In this document: positions 23,531 to 33,764 of the stretch, in pieces
Numbering within the stretch: position 1 is the first letter of the stretch
Layout of the letters: every line of letters starts with the position of its first letter
From: Callorhinus ursinus
Taxonomy: Eukaryota > Chordata > Mammalia > Carnivora > Otariidae
Length of the DNA: 64,000 nt
Direction: 5' to 3'
Assembly (NCBI RefSeq): GCF_003265705.1
Contig: NW_020312904.1
Location: forward strand, 1,055,727-1,119,726
Made by a program: the position numbers and the translations under genes
Notes under the pieces: generated by a model
Told to the model about the DNA's origin: nothing
The model's database searches: none
What the model saw: only the letters and a program-made list of their open reading frames with translations

Positions 23531-23860
23531 GTTTGATGCACCTAGTTTAGAGGGCATCATTCTGTTCGACTCTGAGGGTTGACTGCAAGGCTTGGGGTGA
23601 GCTGACTTAATCATAAACTTAAGAGCACACCAGGTAGCAGAAGACCAGGGCTGATTGGGGCCAGGAAAACCATGGTGAAATGCGCTCAGGAGTGGACAGC
23701 AGAGGGCCAGTAAAAGTGGGATCTATGACTTTACGTAGAAGCCTCTGGGGGAAAGTCCAGTCAGGAGGGGCAACAGTGTAAAGTCTGACTCCCAAGATGA
23801 GGGAAAACAAACCGATGAGAGCCAGGGACCATGGTGAGCAGGTGTCCATCTGTCGGTGGG
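23531..23860 (-). pseudogene. env: Residual env start (signal-peptide-like) of the provirus
   Basis: A minus-strand methionine at 23849 begins a short hydrophobic stretch (residues SLALIGLFSLILG) that looks like an envelope signal peptide. It overlaps the end of pol in another frame, as env starts do in gammaretroviruses. Only about 320 bases separate it from the 3' LTR, so nearly all surface and transmembrane coding sequence is gone. No furin site, fusion peptide or transmembrane anchor was seen. The frame stops at 23619. The env assignment is positional and moderate. Confidence 0.5.
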
Positions 23861-26329
23861 GTCTCGTCGAAGGTGAAGCCGGAGTGGGTTTGTGAAGTCT
23901 GGCTGGACTCTCCACTGGCACGGCTCCTCGTCCAAATGATGAGCTTTCTTCATTCTGGAGTGGTGGACCCACGGGGTGACACCTGAGACCTTGAGGGCAG
24001 TAGGGGCAGTTAGAACAGTGTGGGGCCCTGTCCACTGTGGTTTGAGGGGGTCTTTCTTCCAATCTTTGACCCAAACTGAGTCCCCTTCTGGAAGGAGTGT
24101 ATCTGAAACCCTAAGGAGATTGGGGCCCTCTCAATGGTGTACTTTCGTAATTTATTTAGGGTGGCCCCCAGGGCCTGAAGCTGCTCCTTCATCCCTTTAT
24201 CTCCAACCTAATGCGAGTTTCCTGGAAGGCTTCCCAAACATGGGGGAGGCCGTCCATGTATTAATTTGAATCGGGAGAAAACTGATGTCCCGGGCGTGCA
24301 GGGAGCACAAAGAGAGCTAGGGTAACAGATCTGGCCATGGGAGGTTAGTCTTCTGATAAAACTTTGCTAAGGTTCCCTTGAGGGTGTGATTCATTCGTTC
24401 TACTTTCCTGGAACTTTGGGGCCGGTAAGCGGTGTGGAGTCTCCAGGTGATGTTGAGAGATCTGGTCAAGACCTGCACAACGTCTGCCACAAATGGGGGT
24501 CCGTTGTCACTATGGATTGTTAATGGCGGGCCGAACCAGGGCACGATCTCCCGCAAGAGGACTTTAGCTACTTCCTGGTTTGCTCTGTCCTAGTCAGGAA
24601 GGCTTCGATCCAGCCAGAGTCTGTGCATACTATTACTAGGAGATATCTGAAGCCCCTGCTCGGCTGTGCATCTGTGGAGTCTACCTCTAGATCTTCGAAG
24701 GAGCTTGCTCCCATCCTCTGGACACCTGGCAGGGGCCGTGGTGCAGACCGAGCATATTTTTAGCACATGTTATGCAAGTTCACTCATTGCTCAGCATAGT
24801 GCCGGCAGCTGACTGATGTAGTGGTCCTTCTTGAGAAGGGCTCTAATGCAGTTTTCCCCAGATGAGTGAGTTGGTGGTGTTCCTTGACTAGATGCCCTCC
24901 AGGTGCTGTTGGAACGAAGATGCACCCGTCTGGCATCACCCACCATCCCTTTTCAGTCAGGTGGCTCCCTCAGCCATGGCCCATTCCTTTTCCTTTTTAG
25001 TGTAACTGTACGGAGGGACTTCTTCCGGGGGTGTTAGGACCATGGTGAGGGAAGGGGCTCTGTCCATGTCCTCACTGGCTGTGGTCTTGGCTGCCTCATC
25101 TGCCAGACAATTTCTCTGCACTAAGGGCCCGTCTCCTTTCTGGTGTCCCTTACAGTGCAGGATTGCTACTTCTTTGGAAGCCAGACGGCTTCAAGGAGTC
25201 TCAGTATCTCCTCCTTGTTCTTGATAGCTTTTCCTGCTGTGGTTAGGAGGCCCCTTTCCTTGTAGATGGCTCCATGTATATGTACAGTAGTGAAGATGTA
25301 CCGATAGTCAGTATAGATACTGACTCGCTTGCTGTCACCGAGGCTGAGGGCTTGGACTAAGGCATATAACTCATCCTGTTGAGCTGACCATCCGGCTGGT
25401 AATGCCTCAGCTTCTAGGACTTCAGTGGTTGTGGTTACTGCATAACCCACTTTCTGGGCACCCTCTTTTAGGTAACTGCTGATCAGTGTGAGCTCTGGAT
25501 TCTTTATGGCTTGATCCCACAGATCTGGATGGCTCATGTAGACTTCATCAGTCACCTCAGAGTGGTCATGGTCTGGTTTCCCCTCTTCCATAGGGAGAAA
25601 GGTTCCTGGATTTAATGCCAAGTCAGTTGCATCTGGCGCCCTGTATCAGGTTCAGACCATTCAAAGGCAGATAGTGGCTGGCTCTGGGGAGCTAAGCAGA
25701 GGCAGAAGAAGGCATCCTTTAAATCTAGGCAAGTGAACCATCTGCCCGACCCTGGGATTTGGCCGAGGAGTGTGTATGGATTCAACACCACTGGGTAAAA
25801 GAGTTGGTCACCTTGTTGATGGCCCGCAGGTCTTGAACTGGTCGGTATCCCCCTCCTGGCTTCTTGACTGGCAGGAGTGGGGTATTCCAGGCCAACTGGC
25901 ACTCGACTAGAACACCTGCTTCTTTGAGTTTGGTCAGATATTCTTGGAGGCCGATCTTAGCTTCCTGTGGAAGGGGGTATTGCCTTTGCCTTGAGGTTAG
26001 GCTCCTGGGATCAGTTCAACAATGACAGGGGCCCAATTCTGGGCTAGACCAGGTGGGTTGTTTTTTGCCCATACTGAAGGAAAGGCGAGTCCAAACTCTG
26101 GCGGGCTGCTTGGTTAGGCCTGGGCACAGAATAGCCTTAATTCTGCTTCCCTTGGCAAGGGTAATTGCGTGGTAATTGCTAGTATTAGAGACGCCGTCTC
26201 CTCTTGCCTTGGGTTCAGTCGGAGGCTAGTGTGTCTAGTGGGCTCAGAAGTTATCTGAGCCCTGAGCTTGAAGAGTATGTCTCGGCCCAGGAGAGGGATG
26301 GGGCAACCAGGCAGATAAAGGAATTCATG
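23860..26329 (-). pseudogene. pol: Broken pol: partial RT, RNase H and integrase
   Basis: Order on the minus strand: an RT N-terminal part (about 25630-25960) with the motif A-like CLDLKDAFF, then RNase H (25166-25621), then integrase (about 24300-24900). The RT part runs directly into the RNase H part near 25620-25640. No YxDD box was found, so most of the palm, thumb and connection is deleted. RNase H keeps an E in QQDELYAL and a D in IYTDYRY, but the first expected acidic residue is not visible. Integrase keeps a D in VCTDSGW, SDNGPPF and an E in RKVERMN, spread over different frames with stops. The C-terminal tail runs to about 23720. Frames are interrupted many times, so no enzyme can be made. 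Confidence 0.85.
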
Positions 26330-26563
26330 TCAGACCTTGTGGCCCCGGAGTTCGCACTGGAGAGCCTGGCAAAAGGGCTGTTGTACTGCCTGCGTCCCAG
26401 TGGCCCTGAGGATGGTCTCAGTCCTTTTGCTGATAGGTGCCACTAGGGAGGTGACAACAGAGTGCTTGGCTCCAGTATCAACCATAAAAGTCAGTGGTTG
26501 GCCCCCCACCTTCATTTTGACCCCACCTTCATGGGGGCCAAGGAAGAAAGAGTCTGGTCCTCC
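26330..26563 (-). pseudogene. pro: Retroviral protease remnant
   Basis: The minus-strand frame from 26515 to 26330 contains VDTGAKHSVV, the D-T-G-A active site of a retroviral aspartic protease, which cleaves Gag and Gag-Pol during virion maturation. It lies in the same frame as gag, separated by the TGA at 26564-26566, which fits gammaretroviral translation of pro-pol by stop-codon readthrough. A premature TGA at 26330-26332 cuts the domain before the conserved L-L-G-R-D segment, which is still readable just after the stop. Confidence 0.85.
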
Positions 26564-28081
26564 TCAGTCTGGGTCCACTCCCACAAGGCCTATGAGGTCC
26601 TCCCCTTGGGGTTCTTCCTGGTAGCGGCTGGGCTTCTGAGCCTTTCCCCGGTTGGGACATTCATTTTTCCAACGTCCTTTCTCTTTACAGTAGGCACATT
26701 GATCCCTCGCCCAGGGGGTTCTGGGCTTCCCCCCTTTCGGTGGTCAGGGTCTCCCCATCTTTGTGTTGTCATTTTCTTTCAGGGCGGCGGCAAGGGGGCT
26801 GACTTTCTTTTTCATCTTTTTGTTGGCTTCCCGTTCGGCTGCAACCTCCCTGTTCATGTAGACCTTACTGGCAATCTCGATTAGTTGGGTGATGTTCATG
26901 CAGGCAAAACCCTCTAGTTTCTGAAGTTTTTTTCTGATGTCTGGGGCAGCCTGAGCCACGAAGGTGGTGTTTACCATCTGTTGACTTTCCTGTGCCTCGA
27001 GGTCAAATGGAGCGTATATCCTGTAGGCTTCACATAGTCTTTTGTAGTAGTCCCCGGGGAACTCCCCTGGTTGCTGAGTGACCGAGGATACCTTAGTCAT
27101 GTTCATGGGTTTCTTAGCTCCTGCCCAGATTCCCCGGAGGAGGGCCTCCTGGTATCGGCGGATGTGGGCCTGTCCCTCGGTTGTGGTGAAGTCCCGTGCT
27201 GGGCGCTCTTCAGGTGTGGCTGTATTAGCCCAGGCAGCAGGGTCAGTGACTCCCACTGGTGCGTGCTCTTCCAGGTGCTGCCGTGCACCTTTCATTATTC
27301 TCCTCCTTATTCTATGAGGTCTACCATGGCCTGTGGTTTCTCAGAGGAGGATGGGGTGTTATGTTCCCAGTTGAGGAGGTTGGTGGTGGAGAAGGGCTGA
27401 TAATAACATCATGGAATGGCCGGGTTGGACCGTCCATTCTTCATCGTGCCTCTCGGGTTCCTGCGTCTCTCATCCCAGCATTTGGAGGGTGCTTGCACCC
27501 AGGCTGGGGTGCAGCCTGGCTGCTGATCCTGGACAAAGTGGATCTTTTGGGCCTGCGGGCGCTGGTGGATCCTCTGGGCCTGGAGGCACTGGTGAAACCG
27601 ATGGCAGTGGAGTTTCTGGAGATGAAGGGCCACATATAGTTGGTCTTGGGGGTACATATGGTGGGGGCAGGGTCGGTTTGTCCTTGGGATCTCCAGCTAG
27701 GATTTGTGGAGACTGGGGCTTTTGCTGATTTTCTTTAGGTCGCTTGGATGAGGCGATTAAGACCCTGGCCTGTCCCTGCCTATTGCAAGTGAATTGTACC
27801 CAGAGGGGAAGGGTCTGAGCAATTCCTAGCCGGGAGTCAATGTACGGACATTGGTCAGGGTGTCCTGGTTCTCCTGTTATGACTCGCCATACTCGACGAG
27901 TCACTGGGGCGTCCAATGTCCCTTCTGAAGGCCACCCTACATCAAAGGTAGGCCATGCCAATACACATAGGGTTCTCAACTTGCCGGGGTTCATCCTGAC
28001 TCCAGAGTCTCCCAAAAACCCCTTCTTGAAATTTTTGATCATGGTCTCTAGAACTGTAGGTTTACTTTGCCCTGACCCCAT
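26564..28081 (-). pseudogene. gag: Broken gag: matrix, capsid and nucleocapsid
   Basis: The ATG at 28081 opens a frame that starts MGSGQS, giving an N-terminal glycine suitable for myristoylation. The matrix part is followed by a proline-rich segment with LPPPYVPP, a PPPY late-domain motif that in this family recruits NEDD4-type ligases for budding. That frame stops at 27470-27472. Capsid continues in other frames: a segment with FSTTNLLNWEH around 27310-27400, then 27295-26747 with the QQPGEFPGDYYKRL region. A TGA at 26744-26746 interrupts just before nucleocapsid. The single zinc knuckle (26657-26698) reads C-x2-C-x4-R-x4-C, so the zinc-binding histidine is lost. The terminal TGA is at 26564-26566, in frame with pro. 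Confidence 0.88.
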
Positions 28082-28745
28082 GGTGATGTCCCCGTGTACG
28101 GTGGCACAGAGACAGACAAAGGGGGGGTGCCTCCTGAGGTGAGGAGACCAATTAGGTGACCATCTGGCTGTGTCCCGAGGGAGCTTAGGTGAGGCTTAGC
28201 TGTAGTGGTCTCAGTGTTGTGATTTACGATCATAAGCTATTCCGATGCTGCCGTAGACTGTATGCTGTTCACCACGGAATCACAGACGGGCCGACTCAGA
28301 CTCTGTAGGCTTCTGGGGACCTTAAGGGGGCCCACCTGTGGAGTCACAGAATCAGTCCGTTTGAGCAAGCCAGGTCGGACCGCACATTCACTCACACATA
28401 TACACTCCAGAAGTTATTACATTCCCTCCCTGGGAGTCCCTACCTGGGAGACCTCTAAGAGGTCTCTGGGAGGTGATCAGGCTCCCCTTCCACCCCAATG
28501 GGGGTGGGCCTGTCTGGATCCTGCGGCCCATGGCCTTACCAGAATGTGACATCGGGACCAGGTCCTCACCTGCCAAGTCTCCTCGAGTCTGGTGGGAACA
28601 GTGGAGTGGGGTCGGCCCAAGGCGACCGGGACGGGAGACTGCCGAAAATTAGGCAGGGTGCGCTTTGTCGTTACGATCCCTTATTCTGTCACCGCCCTGC
28701 CATTGCCCCCAAACCAGTGGCAACAATGGGCCAGTGAGGTTGGGT
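28082..28745 (-). other. Proviral leader (packaging region) without coding sequence
   Basis: About 660 bases lie between the primer-binding site and the gag start. In gammaretroviruses this stretch holds the splice donor and packaging signal. I could not identify either with confidence. Confidence 0.6.
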
Positions 28746-28763
28746 TTCCCGGTCAGGGAACCA
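28746..28763 (-). other. Primer-binding site for tRNA-Glu
   Basis: The plus strand reads TTCCCGGTCAGGGAACCA, identical to the 3' end of mammalian tRNA-Glu including CCA. The minus strand is therefore a perfect 18-nt primer-binding site, two bases from the 5' LTR edge. Use of tRNA-Glu is the naming criterion for ERV-E type elements. Confidence 0.9.
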
Positions 28764-28765
28764 AA

Positions 28766-29098
28766 TGTTATGGAACCTGGACTGGATCTCCCAACAGAAG
28801 AACCAAGCGGCACCCGGAGATCTTGGAGGACAGGAGGTTTATTTAACACCGGCGGGCTCAGGGGAGAGTGGTCTCCAAAGGTCTGAACCCCGAGCACAAA
28901 CAAAAGGGGCAATTTATACACTTCTACTTCTGCATACTTGGCACTTTTGGCGCGTGCGCGGAATGGGACGGAGAGAAGGACCCGGATTGGTGCGCGGGAC
29001 GCAGAGCAGGGAGAAGCACCCGGAAGAGCCCCGGGGCAGGGGCTGGGACTCCCTTGCTGGCTTGGTGGGCCATCTTAGGACACAGATTTTCCTTATCA
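28766..29098 (-). repeat. 5' LTR of the provirus
   Basis: This 333-bp LTR begins TGATAAGG and ends AACA in retroviral orientation. It has a TATA-like TATAAA at 28913-28918 and an intact AATAAA at 28838-28843, placing R between them. It carries about 36 bp in U3 that the 3' LTR lacks. That part contains two related GGGAGAAG/CACCCGGA-type blocks, so a small duplication in this LTR or a deletion in the other is possible. Confidence 0.92.
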
Positions 29099-29225
29099 GT
29101 GATAATATATCAGTTTTACAAGATGTTACCATTATGGGTAACTGGGGAAGTGTCACATGGGATCTCTGGATTATTGCTTTAACTGTGTATCAGTCTACGA
29201 TTACTTCAACATAAAACATTTAGTT
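29099..29225 (+). mobile_element. Probable ancient L1 3' end, used as provirus target
   Basis: The sequence after the provirus (CAAGATGTTACCATTATGGG, then GGGATCTCTGGATTATT and CTACGATTACTTCAACATAAAA) resembles the 3' end of old mammalian L1 subfamilies. Bases 29099-29102 are the right-hand GTGA copy of the proviral target duplication. Confidence 0.4.
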
Positions 29226-29229
29226 ACAA

Positions 29230-30080
29230 AATACTCATTCCCATAACCCTAACTGGGATCCCAGTGAACCCACTGCATTATGAATTTCCCTCAAAACCCT
29301 CCTGAAAGTAATTTCAGTGGGCCCGTTGGAATACAAATATGTAAATACACATGAATAAAATATAAACAGAAAGATTTGCATTGTGGTTTTCCTGCCCTTA
29401 CTTCCACTTGACTTTTTACAAAAGTCACCAAAACAAACGTCTCTGTTTTTGAGACGTTCCAGATGCTGCTGGGAGATACTTATGAAACTCTTCTCTCCTC
29501 TACACACACATCCTAGATGCAAAAGCAGCCCGTGGATCTCCGCTCTGGTTCCGGTTGGTACTCCCAGTCATACGCGTTAGCGCAGGCCCGGCAAGCATGC
29601 TCTCAGGCCAAAGTCGGCGCTGTCTGCTCTGCTGGTGGAGCTTTCTGCACGTGCAGCCTTCACATTTGTCACACGGTGGTTGCACCTGCTTTAACCACGA
29701 TGGCGGAGTGCAGGACTGGCTCTAGAGACCCTCTGGGACCACAAAGCAGAAAATATTTACTACCTGGCTATTCTAGAGAAAGCATGCTGACCCTGCATTA
29801 GAACATCAGCTTGTAGCAGCCCTCTGGGGGTGGGATTCTCTAGATTTCTTACTGTTGTGGAGAGATGAGATTTTGGTGCTTTGTTTACCTCCTGGCAGGG
29901 CTCCGGGGAATGCAGGTGGGAGCTGGGCTCCCCCTGCCTGTGAGAAGCTCAATATCTGGTGCAAACATCACCTACCTGGCTCTGCCTCCCTCCCCAGGAG
30001 CAGCAGTTCTGCTCTCCCAGCTTGAGACCTGGTCTGAACCAGGGACTCAGAGGGGTGCAGGCGCAGAAAGAAAGAAGGGG
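29230..30080. other. Intergenic sequence, no gene recognised
   Basis: The stretch has mixed composition with no confidently named repeat and no gene. Confidence 0.45.
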
Positions 30081-30084
30081 CAGA

Positions 30085-31781
30085 GGAAGGAAATAACACA
30101 AAACAGCACTTTCCACTCAAAGGTAGGAAAGATAGAAATCAAGGAAATATAAAGCATAGTAGCAGAAAATACAAAAAAATCATCATGTATATAATCAGAT
30201 TAAGCTCAACTGTGAAGATATAGATGCTATATGATTGGATGCTTTGAAAACTTTCCAGGAGGCATAAGCAAAATGAAACCACAAAAAATTTACAAATAAT
30301 TGTTGTTTGGATTGAAAAGATATGCCTTGCAAAGTAGCAATGTTAGTATTAGATCCAAATTTGAGATATAAGTAATGAGGATGAGGAGGTGTACTCAGTA
30401 ATGGTAAATGGTTTATAATACAAGGAGAAGAAAGCATTACAAATTCATATTTGCTTAATAAAATCTTCCAAATATACACAAAAACCTAAAAAAGGTATAA
30501 GAAATGGATACACCCACTATCACCAGAGGTGAGTTTAACACACACTAATTTTTTAGGTTAAACAAATAAGAGATAATTGTGCTTCTGTAGATTTGGATAA
30601 CAAAATCCACACACTGTAGAAAACAGAGGTCTGAGGGACCCGGTATCCAAAGCAATATACTTATATATGCATTACACATATATATTCAACACTCTTCTAG
30701 TATGTATCAGGCATTTATAAAACTAACACTAATAGACACTAGGGAAGTCCTAATATTTTAATAGGTGTAATTTTTCTGTGGGCATTAAATAAAATGTAAG
30801 TATAGGAAAACATAATTTTGGAAACTTAAAAATGTGCTTCTACCCCAATGTGAGCACAACGGGAAGCTGCAGGATGGACCGAGACGTGGCAAGGGTCTGT
30901 CATATGAAAGTGTGCAGCACAGAGCTAAGACAACCCTTAGAGGGGGATTTACAGCCTCACGTGGCTTTGTTAATGAAAATAAATAAATGCTCAGTTCTGG
31001 GAGATAGCAAAATTAAAATAAATCCAAAGAAAGTAAAAGAAAATATTAGACACGAGCACAAATCGATACCTTACAACACCTTATGAAGAAAAAATAATCA
31101 GCTTCAACAAATGCAATGTTTTTAATTTAAGGGAAAAAAATCTTGTTAATGTGACTGATAAGAAAAAATAACCTACATTAGTAGGAAAAAGGGAGTATAA
31201 CTTAAAAATAGAGATATTGAAAACTCAAAGAGAAACCCGCAAGTGACTTTATATATTTATTTATTTATTTGCAAGTGACTTTAGATCAATAAATATATTT
31301 GGTTCAGAATCAGAAAATCAGTGAAGATCAGAACAGAAAAATCATTAGCTTCTCCAAGTATATGCAGGTCAAGGGTGTGACAAAATTCAACACTCACACA
31401 TGATAACTCTTGGCAAACTTGGCAGCTCAAGAAATATTATAAATATGGTATTTAAAGATAAGACTATGGAAGTATCTCCATTTATGTTGAGAACATCATA
31501 AGACTGCTTGCTGCTTCTTCTTGAATTTGACATTGCCCTGGGGAGAGGGAGGTCCTGCTAAAGCAATAAGACAAGGAAAGTTACATACAAGTTATAGGAC
31601 TTGAAAAGAAATCATTGAATTCACCATGTTTGCAGATAACAAATAATGGAACATTCTGGGGAATTTACAGAAAATTCCTAGGACTAAAAAATGAATCTAG
31701 AGAAAGTGCTGGATACACAATCAGTGCACAAAAATAAAACAATTCCTCTTTACCACTAGTAAACAATTAGAAACTGTAATA
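30085..31781 (+). mobile_element. Ancient L1 relic, left part (interrupted by the young L1)
   Basis: This AT-rich block contains degraded L1 ORF2 wording. The best part is 31550-31781, where GTCCTGCTAAAGCAATAAGACAAGG, a TTTGCAGATAAC segment (relic of the FADD region) and ACAATCAGTGCACAAAAATA appear in the order expected for L1 reverse transcriptase. The text continues directly after the young insertion at 39086, so the young L1 landed inside this relic. The part before 31300 is less certain. Confidence 0.6.
31769..31781 (+). repeat. L1 target site duplication, left copy
   Basis: AGAAACTGTAATA precedes the insertion and recurs exactly at 39073-39085. It follows TT, giving a TT/AGAA junction, a known variant of the L1 endonuclease consensus TT/AAAA. 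Confidence 0.93.
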
Positions 31782-31931
31782 CTGAAAAACAAACTTAGGG
31801 TTCTAGAGGGGAGGGGGTAGGGGATGGGCTAGCCTGGTGACGGGTATTAAGGAGGGCACGTTCTGCGTGGAGCCCTGGGTGTTATGCACAAACAACCAAT
31901 CATGGAACACTACATCAAGAACTGATGATGT
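31782..31931 (+). mobile_element. L1 3'-UTR fragment fused upstream of the full-length L1
   Basis: These 150 bp match the plus-strand L1 3' UTR at 38814-38965 almost throughout, starting CTGAAAAACAAACTTAGGG and ending AACTGATGATGT. They stop about 25 bp before the normal L1 end and have no A tail. The full-length 5' UTR begins at the next base. The fragment lies inside the same target duplication as the full-length L1, so it was probably inserted in the same event. Confidence 0.85.
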
Positions 31932-33169
31932 GGAGGGCGGAGCAAGATGGCGGAGGAGTAGGAGACCTGGATTTCGTCTGGTCTCAGGAATTCAGCTGAA
32001 TAGGGATCAAACCATTCTGAACACCTACGAACTCAACAGGAGATCGAAGACGAGAGTAGCAACAACTCTCTGAACAGAGAAGCGACCACTTACTGGAAGG
32101 TAGGACGTGCGGAGAAGTGAATCCGAGGCGATATTCGGGAGGATAGACGGCGGGGGAGGGGCCTCCGTCGGCCGCTTCTGGCAAGTGCTAGAGCCGCGGA
32201 GCACAAAATCGGACCTTTTAGAAGTTGGCTCCGCTGAGGGACGTCGCTCCAGTGGCTAAGCGGGGGGTGGAACCCTCACGGGACAGTGGGGTCTCAGGAC
32301 CCTCGGGGTCACAGAGAGACCGGGGGTGCCTGAGTGCGGCGGAGCTCCCAGGGATCGGAGCGGGGAAGCCGGCTGCAGAGACGGAGCCGAGGCGCGGGCT
32401 CTCAGCTCGGGGTGGCCATAAACTGTGATCTGCGGCCCAGTCGGGACACTGCTCCTGCAGCAGGGACTCAACAAGTGGCAGAGCCGGGGAGACTCCCCTC
32501 CCTTCCCCGGGAGGAGCGGCGCGGGAGCGCACCGCAGGGATCTGCTGGGTTTGGAGACTCCACACGGGGTCGGGTGCCAGAGGTAGAAACGCTCGGTCAC
32601 AGGCCGGGTGATCACGGAGTGCAGCCGGAGACCAGGGAGGCGGGAGTGACTGCTTTTCTCTGGGGGTGCACTGAGGAGCGGGGCCCCGAGTTCTCAGCTC
32701 CTTCAGGTGGAGATTGGGAGGCCACCATTTTCACCCTGGTCCTCCAAAGCTGTACCGAGAGCTTGCAGGGAACAAAAGCTCCTGAGAGCAAACCCAAGCA
32801 GCTTGCTTAGCCCAGACCGACAAAGGCGGGGCAATTCCGCCTCCGGCAAAGACATTTGGGGACCACGGCAACAGGCCCCTCCTACAGAGGATCAGCAGGA
32901 ACAGCCAGCAAGCCAAGACCAAGTTTACCGATCAAGGAGAACGGGAGAACTCCAGCGCTAGGGGAATACTGCACATAGAATTCATGGCCTTTTTTTTTTA
33001 CCATGATTCATTAGTTTTTCAAAGTTAATTTTTTTAACTGTTTTTTTTTTAATTTTTCTTTTTCCCTTTTTCAACCAACATCTTATCAATCCCTTTTTTT
33101 AAAAAAACATTTTTCATTTTTCTTTTTTAGAGTCATATTTTATCCCTTCATAGTAGTTACCATTATTAT

Positions 33170-33223
<54 letters not shown>

Positions 33224-33764
33224 CTCTCTTTAAAATTTTGAGATACAGTTTCTTCTAACAAATCAAAATATACCCTAAATCACTAGTGTATGGCTTTGTT
33301 CTAGTCTCCTGCCTGATCACATTCTCTCCTTTTTTTTTTTTTTAAATCTTCTTCTTTCTTTTTTCAAACAACTTCTTATCAATTCCTTTTATAAAATCTT
33401 TTATAATTTTCATCTTTACAGTCATCTTGCATCCCTTCATTGTATCAACCCTTATTTTGTACATATATAAGTCTTTCTTCCTTTAAAATTTTAGGAGGTA
33501 CTTTTTTCTAACAGACAAAAATATGCCCAAAATCTAGTGTGTGGCACTGATCTTTGCCCTAGCCTGATCATATTTGATCATATTCTGCTTTTTTTGTATT
33601 GTTCTGTTTTTGTTTTTATCTTTTTCTTTCTGTTTTTTTTTTCTTTTCTCTTTCTTTTCCCCTGGTTTCAGGTCTTTTCTGATTTGTATACAGTATATTT
33701 GCTGGGGACGTTGTAAACCTGTTAGCATTTTGTTCTCTCATTCATCTATTCTCCTCTGGACAAA
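31932..33764 (+). promoter_or_regulatory. L1 5' UTR with internal promoter
   Basis: The element starts GGAGGGCGGAGCAAGATGGC. The AAGATGGCGG at 31944-31953 is a YY1-type site, as found at the start of other mammalian L1 promoters. Bases 32100-32700 are CpG-rich, and 32985-33740 is T-rich. The T-rich half holds an (AT)n run at 33174-33217 and a diverged direct repeat (33071-33330 against 33364-33590). At about 1.8 kb it is long compared with the human L1 5' UTR. In L1 biology this region initiates transcription at its first base. Confidence 0.85.
33174..33217 (+). repeat. (AT)n microsatellite inside the L1 5' UTR
   Basis: An uninterrupted AT dinucleotide run of about 22 units. Confidence 0.97.

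Larger units (their letters stand above)
23223..29102 (-). mobile_element. Defective class I endogenous retrovirus, ERV-E-like primer site
   Basis: The provirus reads from right to left: 5' LTR (28766-29098), tRNA-Glu primer site, leader, gag, pro, pol, env remnant, polypurine tract, 3' LTR (23227-23523). A GTGA duplication flanks it. At about 5.87 kb it is shorter than an intact gammaretrovirus because most of the reverse transcriptase and nearly all of env are missing. Stops and frameshifts break all remaining frames. By eye the LTRs agree at roughly nine positions in ten, so the insertion is old. Autonomous activity is excluded. Class I assignment rests on gag/pol wording, the in-frame gag-pro stop, a single zinc knuckle and the 4-bp duplication. 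Confidence 0.93.

Noticed and set aside
23531..23860. Functional captured envelope (syncytin-like) gene in the provirus
   Set aside because: Only a signal-peptide-like start and about 320 bases remain. No surface or transmembrane domains exist.
31782..31931. Independent, older truncated L1 insertion next to the full-length L1
   Set aside because: It has no A tail and no target duplication of its own. The only duplication encloses it together with the full-length element.
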